Source: Spirochaetota bacterium
GTDB lineage: Bacteria; Spirochaetota; Brachyspiria; Brachyspirales; JACRPF01
Assembly (NCBI GenBank): GCA_016214035.1
Contig: JACRPF010000018.1
Location: forward strand, 124,001 to 188,000
Length of the DNA stretch: 64,000 nucleotides
Direction of reading: 5' to 3'
The translations under genes and the position numbers were made by a program. Within the stretch, counting starts at the first letter, position 1; each line of letters begins with the position of its first letter. Below, in pieces: positions 1 through 8,125 of this stretch. The notes beneath the pieces were generated by a model. The model saw only the letters and a list, made by a program, of their open reading frames with translations, made no database searches and was not told where the DNA came from.

Positions 1-2
1 AA

Positions 3-686
3 GCAAAGATTGTACGTATCACTCTGTCGAGCAATCAGAAATACGGCATCGACTGGCGACAACTTTTTTCATCGCATGCGCAAGCACCTCTTTCACGCGC
101 CGGAACTACGAATGAAATCGTATCAATCAACATACCCGCAATGAGCTGGCCCATAAAATTTTACGATTTTTCCACCACGCTGTCAATCGAGGCCGTCGTC
201 GAGATGATAGCAAAGGACAACGACGTGGATACGCTTGCCAATCCGCGCATACTCTGCCAGAACGGCGAAGAAGCAAAGATACACGTGGGCAGAAGCGTTC
301 CCTATGATGTCGTCACCGTAACCGACAAAGGCGACAAGGTGCAGGATACGCGTTTCATCGATGTCGGCATCAAGCTCAATGTGAAGCCGCGCATTTTTCA
401 GGATGATGTATCCCTGAAAGTGACACCCGAAGTATCAAGCGCCGAACAGGCGGCCGTGGGCTCTGCGCCAACCGTGACAACATCAACCGCGGACGCCACC
501 GTCATCGTACGTAACGGCGAGAACGTCATCGTGGGCGGGCTTATCGAGCGCACGAAAGAAAACCTCGAGACAAAGTTCCCGATACTCGGCGATATCCCTA
601 TCGTCGGATGGCTGTTCAAAAGCGCATCCTATACAGATGAACGCCGCGAGATAGTCGTGTTCCTTTCGGTGAAGATTATCGACTGA
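3..686 (+). CDS. Secretin (GspD/PilQ-type) C-terminal part, truncated by the window start
   Basis: Frame stays open upstream of the ORF-track ATG at 141 to the window edge (AKIVRITLSSNQKYGIDWRQLF...). Secretin-like motifs: VPYDVVTVTDKG, DVGIKLNVKPRI, VIVRNGENVIVGGLIERTKENLETKFPILGDIPIVGWLFKS. Confidence 0.9.
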   Translation, partial: AKIVRITLSSNQKYGIDWRQLFSSHAQAPLSRAGTTNEIVSINIPAMSWPIKFYDFSTTLSIEAVVEMIAKDNDVDTLANPRILCQNGEEAKIHVGRSVPYDVVTVTDKGDKVQDTRFIDVGIKLNVKPRIFQDDVSLKVTPEVSSAEQAAVGSAPTVTTSTADATVIVRNGENVIVGGLIERTKENLETKFPILGDIPIVGWLFKSASYTDERREIVVFLSVKIID

Positions 687-2551
687 TGCGCCGGAAGAAC
701 GAACGCGGCGTAATTCTACTCTACACGCTCATCATACTCTCCGTTACGGTATTCATCACCCTCGCCTATTTTGAATTCGCCGCGGGCAGTCTTACCGCGT
801 CACGCCGTGAGGCGAATGCGCTCAAGGCCCGCTGGATAGCACACGGCATCATGGAACGCACCATGGCGATGATACAGCGTAACGACCTTTCTCCGGCTCA
901 CGCGCATGACAGCTCGGGAAAATATGCGGACGGACTCTGGCAGCGTGTTGTCAGGGGCAACAGCGACGGCTGCGTCATAACCGTTACCGGCACCTGCTCC
1001 GGTGTTTCCCATACACTGTCGAATGCGCTTCGTCTGAGATATTTCTCGGATTATGCAATGACCTGTTCTGGAAGCCGTATTATAGAAATGACTCCGGAAA
1101 CATCGTTCCCCGTTCTCATCGCAGGAACCGCCGATATTATCGCACGAAGCTACCGTTCGGACATTTATATTCCGGCATTCGCACAGCATCGGCCGGTAAC
1201 AGCAGGGAAAGTGACAATAACCGCCGGAATATCAAACGCGAGCATCCGCATCAAGCGATATGGAACATCACTTCGGGATATACGGACCATACAGGAATGC
1301 CGGGCTGATAGTGCTGCAGTCGATATTCTCGCTGATCGTATCGGCGATGTTCCCATCCCCCCGCTTGACGCAATATGGAAACGGGCTCGGGAAATGCACC
1401 CGTATCTGCCCGATGATATGCCGACGCAGAATACCATATCAATAATAAATCCGTATCTGACGCGTAAGGTATATTTTGCCGCAGGGAAAACCATGGAGCG
1501 GCGCTATGCCTGCCCAAAACCATTTATCAGCGGCCAGCGAATATATATTCTACCGGCAGCCGGTCATGAGCCTGCGATGCCCGTTGACCCGTATCGATTC
1601 GCCGATGCATATGGTACCGAACATTCTTTTACCGTAACTCCCGACGCCATCGTTTTCAATCCGCCGGAACATCGATATGCATACGGCTGCAGCCCGGCGG
1701 GTATCGCCACACTGAACACATTTCCGCTTGCAACCGAGGGATATAACAACATATCGGAAGCCCGCGGTATTGATGATGTATTCATCGATGGTATTCAGCT
1801 CTCCGGTAACGCATTTGTACGCACCGGACACGCGCTTCGAATCTTGCAAGTAATGCCGTATGTGAAATTCATCGGTTACGGCGACGGCAGAAAAACGGAT
1901 TTTGCCACACCGCACGCCGCGGCGCCGTTCGTATTCGTCAACGAAATGCGAGTATCTGCCTATCAGGCGGCGACGAATATCATGCGCTTCGGCATTCCGC
2001 CCGCCTACGGCTCGAAAATTACCTGCTATGAGAAATTGCCGTCACTGTCGTTCACCAAACGTCCTTTGGACACATCACACTCGCTTTACACGGACACCGC
2101 AGTGACCATGCGTCGGATCATGCTGAACGCCATACCGGGACAAAATACCATCGTCAGCGACCGGCCGCTGTATCTTGAGGGACGTGCATCGCGGAAGGTG
2201 ACCGTCATAACCACCGACGATGTATATCTCGGCGACATCGACGGCAGCATCGTTTCCATATACGCACGTGCCGTATTCACCACAACAGCTGATGTACGTG
2301 CCCATGTATTTCTATATACGCAGCATGACGGCCTCTATCCGCTCTCGGGCATGCCGGCTTCGATAACCGGAAGCATCGTGAGCGCTTCAGTGCTTCGTAC
2401 CGGTAACTTTGTGAACCGCCTGAAAGGCGAGCCGCATGTGTTCACCGACTCAAAAACATTCCCGGTTTCCGTACGGCTCAGCGATATCTACGCAAAAGAC
2501 AAAGAACCTCTGTTTTTCGCGATACATGATGCATATCGCGGAGATCGATAA
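686..2551 (+). CDS. Prepilin-like / PilX-GspK-like secretion-associated protein
   Basis: Start overlaps the secretin stop (TGATG). N-terminus MRRKNERGVILLYTLIILSVTVFITLAYFEF is a type IV prepilin-like leader plus hydrophobic helix. Confidence 0.6.
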   Translation: MRRKNERGVILLYTLIILSVTVFITLAYFEFAAGSLTASRREANALKARWIAHGIMERTMAMIQRNDLSPAHAHDSSGKYADGLWQRVVRGNSDGCVITVTGTCSGVSHTLSNALRLRYFSDYAMTCSGSRIIEMTPETSFPVLIAGTADIIARSYRSDIYIPAFAQHRPVTAGKVTITAGISNASIRIKRYGTSLRDIRTIQECRADSAAVDILADRIGDVPIPPLDAIWKRAREMHPYLPDDMPTQNTISIINPYLTRKVYFAAGKTMERRYACPKPFISGQRIYILPAAGHEPAMPVDPYRFADAYGTEHSFTVTPDAIVFNPPEHRYAYGCSPAGIATLNTFPLATEGYNNISEARGIDDVFIDGIQLSGNAFVRTGHALRILQVMPYVKFIGYGDGRKTDFATPHAAAPFVFVNEMRVSAYQAATNIMRFGIPPAYGSKITCYEKLPSLSFTKRPLDTSHSLYTDTAVTMRRIMLNAIPGQNTIVSDRPLYLEGRASRKVTVITTDDVYLGDIDGSIVSIYARAVFTTTADVRAHVFLYTQHDGLYPLSGMPASITGSIVSASVLRTGNFVNRLKGEPHVFTDSKTFPVSVRLSDIYAKDKEPLFFAIHDAYRGDR

Positions 2552-2590
2552 AGTTTGACTTTACCGGCATATGCGTTAAAATGTAATCAG

Positions 2591-4054
2591 ATGAAAAAGA
2601 ATATAGTATTTTCGAATTTCATTGTATCTACCGGTGTTGGTCTGATAACAGCATTCATCGCATCATTCATATTCTCATTCTTCATTACCTTTCCAAGTGC
2701 CGCTGTGAAGTGGGCTATCATCGGCATCTCATCATTCGCCGGATTTCTTGCCGGCGTGGTTAACTTCTTCTACATGCGATCGACCGTACTCTCCGCGGTG
2801 CGAACCATAACCGAAGAGATGCGCATCATGGCGGCCAAGGACGGAGACCTCACCCGGCGCGTTACGTATGTCGGCGACGACATGATTGGCGAATTGGTAC
2901 GCAGTTTCAACGCGTTCTCGGACCGCGTCAGCGTTCTGGTGCGTGCGATGCAGAAAATACTCAAGCTTTCGCGCAGCCAGCGCGCGCTTCTATCCAAAAG
3001 CATGGAACAGGCTGTCACTGCCGTAGAACGCATCACCGCAACCGTCACCGAGGTAAAAAGCGTTTATGAAGAGCAGCATAAGGAAGTGGCGAGCAACGAA
3101 TCGTCGCTCAGCAACTTCTACGACTCGGTGCTCGTATTGATGACCAACACGGTGGAACTGATCGAACAGATGAAGATGCTCACGGCAATTCTCCGCGACG
3201 AATCGACGGCGGTAGAGGACATTATGCAGCGCATCAGCGACATGGCGTCGTCGATGTCGCTCATAGCGACACTGTCGAACGAGGCGGACAGCTACACCGC
3301 AAATCTTACCGGCATATCGAAAGACGGACTTACCCAGGTTCAAGCCACAGGGGTAGCGCTCAAGAGCGCCCGTGAAAGCACTGAAAAGGTGCGCTTGCTC
3401 GTCGAGGGCATCAGCGAGATAGCGAACAAGACCAATACACTTTCGGTGAACGCGGCCATCGAAGCGGTGCGCGCGGGAGCGGCGGGCAGGGGATTCGGCG
3501 TGGTCTCCGGCGAGATACGCAAACTCGCCGACAACGCGTCATCCATGGTATCCGACGCACAGGGCGTGCTCGATGAAATCGTCATGCATATCGAAGACTG
3601 CTCGACGAAAATGAACGCTTCTGAAAAACGTTTCACCGATGTCAATGAAGGCATAACGCATCTGGCCGGTATCGTCAATAAGGTCCGCACCGGCAATGAG
3701 ACAAGCCGTGAATCCGCACAGTCGTTCTCAAAAAGTACCGGTCTCATCAAAGACCTGTCCGGCAGCATTAAAGAACGGTACACCGATGTGCATGAAATGC
3801 TTGTCACCATACGCACTCGGCTGGTTGAGCTCAATATTGCCACCCGCGAAAGCGTTGCTTCGATGAAACGCCTGGTGACATTATCGTCAACAGTATCAGC
3901 CGCCACCGACGGTATGAACGAACAGGCGAACGATGTAACCAAAGTAACCAAACGCGTGCTGCGCGAACTGAAGGACGCAGACACCTGGATTGCCGACCTT
4001 GATGTGCTGGCAGGAAAATACAGTACAGGAGAGACACATGAAGCGGATCGGTGA
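2591..4054 (+). CDS. Methyl-accepting chemotaxis-like protein (TM + HAMP + MCP signalling domain)
   Basis: Two N-terminal TM segments with a very short loop, HAMP-like region, hairpin tip ISEIANKTNTLSVNAAIEAVRAGAAGRGFGVVSGEIRKLADNAS. ATG at 2591 preferred over the TTG at 2555. Confidence 0.88.
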   Translation: MKKNIVFSNFIVSTGVGLITAFIASFIFSFFITFPSAAVKWAIIGISSFAGFLAGVVNFFYMRSTVLSAVRTITEEMRIMAAKDGDLTRRVTYVGDDMIGELVRSFNAFSDRVSVLVRAMQKILKLSRSQRALLSKSMEQAVTAVERITATVTEVKSVYEEQHKEVASNESSLSNFYDSVLVLMTNTVELIEQMKMLTAILRDESTAVEDIMQRISDMASSMSLIATLSNEADSYTANLTGISKDGLTQVQATGVALKSARESTEKVRLLVEGISEIANKTNTLSVNAAIEAVRAGAAGRGFGVVSGEIRKLADNASSMVSDAQGVLDEIVMHIEDCSTKMNASEKRFTDVNEGITHLAGIVNKVRTGNETSRESAQSFSKSTGLIKDLSGSIKERYTDVHEMLVTIRTRLVELNIATRESVASMKRLVTLSSTVSAATDGMNEQANDVTKVTKRVLRELKDADTWIADLDVLAGKYSTGETHEADR

Positions 4055-4232
4055 AATGCTGGTTGAAGCCGGTGTCATAACACAGAAGGATGTTGAGAAA
4101 GCACTTCTGCAACAGCAGTCCATGGCTGACAAGCGCCCCATCGGCGAGATTCTTGTCTCTATGAAGATAATAACCATCGAGACATTGATTCAATACATCG
4201 ATATCCAGCTGCGTGAAAAACTGGGTTCATAG
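4038..4232 (+). CDS. Small stand-alone GspE/PilB N-terminal-domain (T2SSE_N-like) protein
   Basis: 64 aa MKRIGEMLVEAGVITQKDVEKALLQQQSMADKRPIGEILVSMKIITIETLIQYIDIQ. Start overlaps the 3' end of the MCP gene by 17 nt. Confidence 0.7.
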   Translation: MKRIGEMLVEAGVITQKDVEKALLQQQSMADKRPIGEILVSMKIITIETLIQYIDIQLREKLGS

Positions 4233-4255
4233 GAACTTGGCTGATTCCAGGACGC

Positions 4256-4765
4256 TCACCAGCCGAAACGTACTGACATACCTGCGGGCACATCGAGGAC
4301 GGCATATGATACGCCCGTACTGCCGTTATAGAGCGGACATGCGGTGTAGCGGACGCCAAGTGCGGCGATAACATCAAACCGCGGCAGCGCATGCCAGACA
4401 AAGCGCGCCTCGGCCCCGAACGCATACATGGCGAGCAGCGGACGGGACAAAGCAGCACCGGGCGCGCCTTCAAGAAAAAACTCCGACCCGAATGCGGGCG
4501 AAATACCAACAGCTATACCGGCGCGAAGCGGAAGCATCACCTGCCAGCCGATCGGCGACTGTGCGAACGACAATCCCGCCTCAAAACGCCAGACATCAAC
4601 AGCAATCGTATATGCGGCATCGAATGAGGTGCCGGAATATCCGGGATCGAATTTATTATCAAAGAGGATACCGGGGTATGCGGTAACACCTAACTGTACA
4701 CCGTTCGTAATACCGAAAACCGATGAAGCGGCGATGAACACCGCAAGTATGATGTACTTTTTCAT
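4256..4765 (-). CDS. Predicted exported, outer-membrane beta-barrel-like protein
   Basis: Signal peptide MKKYIILAVFIAASSVFG; alternating hydrophobic/aromatic strands; C-terminus ends in ...SVRFGW. Confidence 0.55.
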   Translation of the reverse strand: MKKYIILAVFIAASSVFGITNGVQLGVTAYPGILFDNKFDPGYSGTSFDAAYTIAVDVWRFEAGLSFAQSPIGWQVMLPLRAGIAVGISPAFGSEFFLEGAPGAALSRPLLAMYAFGAEARFVWHALPRFDVIAALGVRYTACPLYNGSTGVSYAVLDVPAGMSVRFGW

Positions 4766-4766
4766 A

Positions 4767-5534
4767 TCAATGCCATCCGTTTTTAACAAAGAACTCGTTC
4801 ACATAATCCGCCATTGCCGCATGCTGACCGTCCGCTGACAGCGTTGCGGTACCGTCACCGTCCTGTTTTCCATATGCACCGAACTGCGCATGATTGCCGC
4901 CGGCGATGCGGTGCAGCATGGTGTATGCCGCATTCGTTACGGGATACGTCCTGTTGGTTCCGTCTATCCACGACTGAGGGAGCGGAAGACGGACGAGACT
5001 GTTGCTTATCTTTGCCGGTGTCGACAATCCGTCGAACTCCGCGGACAGCGACAGAACCGGATGCGGCCATCGGGAAAGATCGGTACCGTCCGCCGTATAT
5101 GATGCCATAAATATGATTCCGGCATAGACATCGGGATGCGCCTTGACGCTTTCGGCCGCCATGACACCGCCCAGCGAATGACCGCCGATGACCCACCGGA
5201 TGACACCGTTGATGCTGTTGGTGAATGCGATTCCGGCATCGGGTGAGAATACGGCGAGGTTGCCGGGAACTTTCACGACCATCACGGGAATGCCGGCATC
5301 GGCGATCCGCGACAGCGGCGTAATGTAGCCGTGCGGATCAACAAAACCGCCGGGATAGAACATGAAGCCCACCGGATTCACCGGAACATTCGTTTTTACC
5401 AGTGTGATGATGCTTCGGTTTTCCCGTATCATCACGTCGGGATAGAGTGACGGCTCATACACCGGAAGATAGGAACATGCGGCGATGAGACAACATACAG
5501 CTGCCGCAATTCCGCTGAACATACGTCTGTGCAT
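4767..5534 (-). CDS. Lipoprotein alpha/beta hydrolase
   Basis: Lipobox-like LIAAC; nucleophile elbow GGHSLGG; late Asp/His context (SAEFDGLSTP, GGNHAQFG). Confidence 0.75.
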   Translation of the reverse strand: MHRRMFSGIAAAVCCLIAACSYLPVYEPSLYPDVMIRENRSIITLVKTNVPVNPVGFMFYPGGFVDPHGYITPLSRIADAGIPVMVVKVPGNLAVFSPDAGIAFTNSINGVIRWVIGGHSLGGVMAAESVKAHPDVYAGIIFMASYTADGTDLSRWPHPVLSLSAEFDGLSTPAKISNSLVRLPLPQSWIDGTNRTYPVTNAAYTMLHRIAGGNHAQFGAYGKQDGDGTATLSADGQHAAMADYVNEFFVKNGWH

Positions 5535-5623
5535 GACAGGTATCCTTAACGAACGATGTTACCTAGCATCGATAATATATACCCTGCGCGCATCGAACGC
5601 AAGCCAACGGAACCGCAATCGTT

Positions 5624-8116
5624 TTATTTGAAGAACTTAATCACCAGCGGCGCAGAGCCAAACAGAAGATTCTCTATCACCATATCATTATTGTCGCCAT
5701 TTTTCACGGCAACGTCGTATGTTTTTCCGGTGATGATATCGACGGCGACTGCATCGCCGTATCCCTCAAATCCTTTGACCGATATCGTCGCTGCACGATT
5801 ATTGAATTCCGCGCTGTACGGAAGCGCCGACCATACTGCTATCGCTTTTTCATTATTGCCTGAAAAAGCGAACGCCATCACTTTATTGACGGCGGTGATC
5901 GGCACCTTATCCCACTCACCGATGAGGAGTTCCCGTTTCATTGCACGATGCAGCGGCGCATTGGTCACCGCAACGACGGCGTTTGGGTCATATGTAAGAT
6001 CCGCAAAAAGCGATGCGAGACGCTGTACCGCAAAATATGCCGGTTTCGGCGACAGATCATGGCGGACAAGACCGAAATTCGCCTCATCCTTGAACCGGTC
6101 ACTGCCGTAATCGTCCATGAGATCATACTGACAGGCCGCTTCCACCGGGAACGTGAGACACTGCAGCCACTGCCGCACGAGATAAACTGCCTGCGCCTCT
6201 TCGCTGAACCCCGCATAGAGACCGCCCTCGTTCTTTCCGCTGAACAGAAAACCGGTGAACCCGAATTCGGTGAACCAGAGTGTACGATCAATCCCTGACC
6301 GTTTGAAAGCGTCGAGATACGATGCTATAAGTGCATAAAAATTACCTTCTTTATCCCCTGCCACGATACCGTCACGTTCGCGATGACCTTCGTTATACGG
6401 CATCCGCTCCGGCGGCATGGCATAGGTATATGGATGATCGACGATACCGTCAAGCGCACGCGATATGCCCGCATCGATAGCGCGTATGTTGGCTGGTGTC
6501 ACCGAACCCACACCTATCGTTATCGCCTGCGGATGAACCTTTTTAATGGCAGCCGCGCCCGCATCGGTCCGTTTGATGTGCTCGAGAAGCCACGGCGATG
6601 TGCTGTTGTCCTTTTCTTTCGCATTCCATGTGCCTCCGAAGGCTTTGAGCCAGCCGCCGAAATTATTCGGCTCGTTCCCGAGCTCGAAAACAGTGACGTA
6701 GTCCTTCAATTCCGTAGCCACCGCAGTACAGCGCTGCGCGAACTGTTCAGGCGTGAGACTTGCCGGCAAATCGATCACGTTGATGATATCAATCCCCAGT
6801 GTGTGTATCTTCTTCACCCACTCAAGATCATAGGGACGCACATGTTCAAATCCGTCGGCTCCCTTTTCCACCTTAACGCCGTCGCGGTACCACTTGAGAC
6901 CTGCGCGGGATATAAGCTCGATGAGTTCATCGTGCCGCGCCCATCCCGCAAACGACGGACTTGTACCGAACGAAAGGTGTCCGGCGCTTCCTATCTTTGA
7001 CTTTTTTATCTCACGCGAACGCTTCGGTCGGCCGAGCGCAAGACCATCCGCCTTCGAACCCTTGAACAGCACCGTTCTTTTCAGCGTCTGCCGATCATTC
7101 CCTACGATTATGTCGACCTGATACATGTTCCGCGGATTCCCCGACCCGAATGGAAGCGAGGCGCCCACGGCCACGCGATTCGTCGCCGGATCGAGCGAAG
7201 CACGTTTCACGTAATCTCTGCCGAGCTGTGGAAACACCACCTGCAGGTTTGCCGACAACGCATTCCTCATATTGTCAGCGGTAAGTACGAGCTTATTGCC
7301 GAATGATATGCCGGTAATCTTCCAGCCGAGTGCTTCAACATCGATATCCGGCGCAGAAACATTTCCGTCTGCCGGAGTAGCGGCGGCTGCGTATTTCTTC
7401 TTATCGAACCAGGCACCCTTCGCCGCAAAATGCGCTTGTATCTCGCTTTCGCTTAAAGCACGGGAGAATATCGCCAGTTCGTCGATGAGTCCGTTGAAAC
7501 GTCCGCCGCCGTCCTGTGCGACACCGATTTTCAAAACGCCGCTCTGTGCCATGTTGAGCGCCGAACCGTAGGTAGCCTGTGCGGTACGGACGCCGTTCAC
7601 GTATATCTTTGCATTGTCCTTACCGCCTTCTCCTTCGTGCACCACGGCGATATGATACCACACTCCCGCTTCCGATGCAGTCGATTTCGCCTCACGTATC
7701 GACATATCCTTTTTATCCTGCCGCTGCTCTGTTGATGTTATCGTTCCGTCGGGAAAAAGAAAAAGCCGGTGAAACCATCCCTGCGCTGCGATCTCCTGAT
7801 ATTTCCCCGTACCGCGGTGCTTTATCCACACCTCTATCGTCTGCTGACGGCGTTCCTTCGTGAGCGACTTTCCCGAGCCGCAGTCTACAGAGGTCGATGT
7901 ACCGTCACAATCGAGCGCCGTACCGGCAACGCCTTCGGACCACCGCGCGTTTCCGTTTACAAGACCGTAATTTGCATTGCCTGACAGGTCCTTCACGACG
8001 ATGCCGTCGCCCTCATCGAATGACCAGTAGCCGACAAGTCCTTCATCAGCACCATAAACATCGACGGCGGACAATGCAATGATAATGAACCCGATACATA
8101 CTGATGCTTTTTTCAT
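5624..8116 (-). CDS. LamG-domain + clan GH-A glycoside hydrolase (GH39-like)
   Basis: Signal peptide; LamG motif GLVGYWSFDEGDG...LIDELAIFSRALSESEI; acid/base motif FELGNEPNNFG; nucleophile region LWFTEFGFTG. Confidence 0.8.
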   Translation of the reverse strand: MKKASVCIGFIIIALSAVDVYGADEGLVGYWSFDEGDGIVVKDLSGNANYGLVNGNARWSEGVAGTALDCDGTSTSVDCGSGKSLTKERRQQTIEVWIKHRGTGKYQEIAAQGWFHRLFLFPDGTITSTEQRQDKKDMSIREAKSTASEAGVWYHIAVVHEGEGGKDNAKIYVNGVRTAQATYGSALNMAQSGVLKIGVAQDGGGRFNGLIDELAIFSRALSESEIQAHFAAKGAWFDKKKYAAAATPADGNVSAPDIDVEALGWKITGISFGNKLVLTADNMRNALSANLQVVFPQLGRDYVKRASLDPATNRVAVGASLPFGSGNPRNMYQVDIIVGNDRQTLKRTVLFKGSKADGLALGRPKRSREIKKSKIGSAGHLSFGTSPSFAGWARHDELIELISRAGLKWYRDGVKVEKGADGFEHVRPYDLEWVKKIHTLGIDIINVIDLPASLTPEQFAQRCTAVATELKDYVTVFELGNEPNNFGGWLKAFGGTWNAKEKDNSTSPWLLEHIKRTDAGAAAIKKVHPQAITIGVGSVTPANIRAIDAGISRALDGIVDHPYTYAMPPERMPYNEGHRERDGIVAGDKEGNFYALIASYLDAFKRSGIDRTLWFTEFGFTGFLFSGKNEGGLYAGFSEEAQAVYLVRQWLQCLTFPVEAACQYDLMDDYGSDRFKDEANFGLVRHDLSPKPAYFAVQRLASLFADLTYDPNAVVAVTNAPLHRAMKRELLIGEWDKVPITAVNKVMAFAFSGNNEKAIAVWSALPYSAEFNNRAATISVKGFEGYGDAVAVDIITGKTYDVAVKNGDNNDMVIENLLFGSAPLVIKFFK

Positions 8117-8125
8117 AACAATCTC

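Noticed and set aside
3340-3984. 214-aa minus-strand ORF within the MCP gene
   Set aside because: Ser/Thr-rich antisense frame of the MCP signalling domain; no RBS or domain support.
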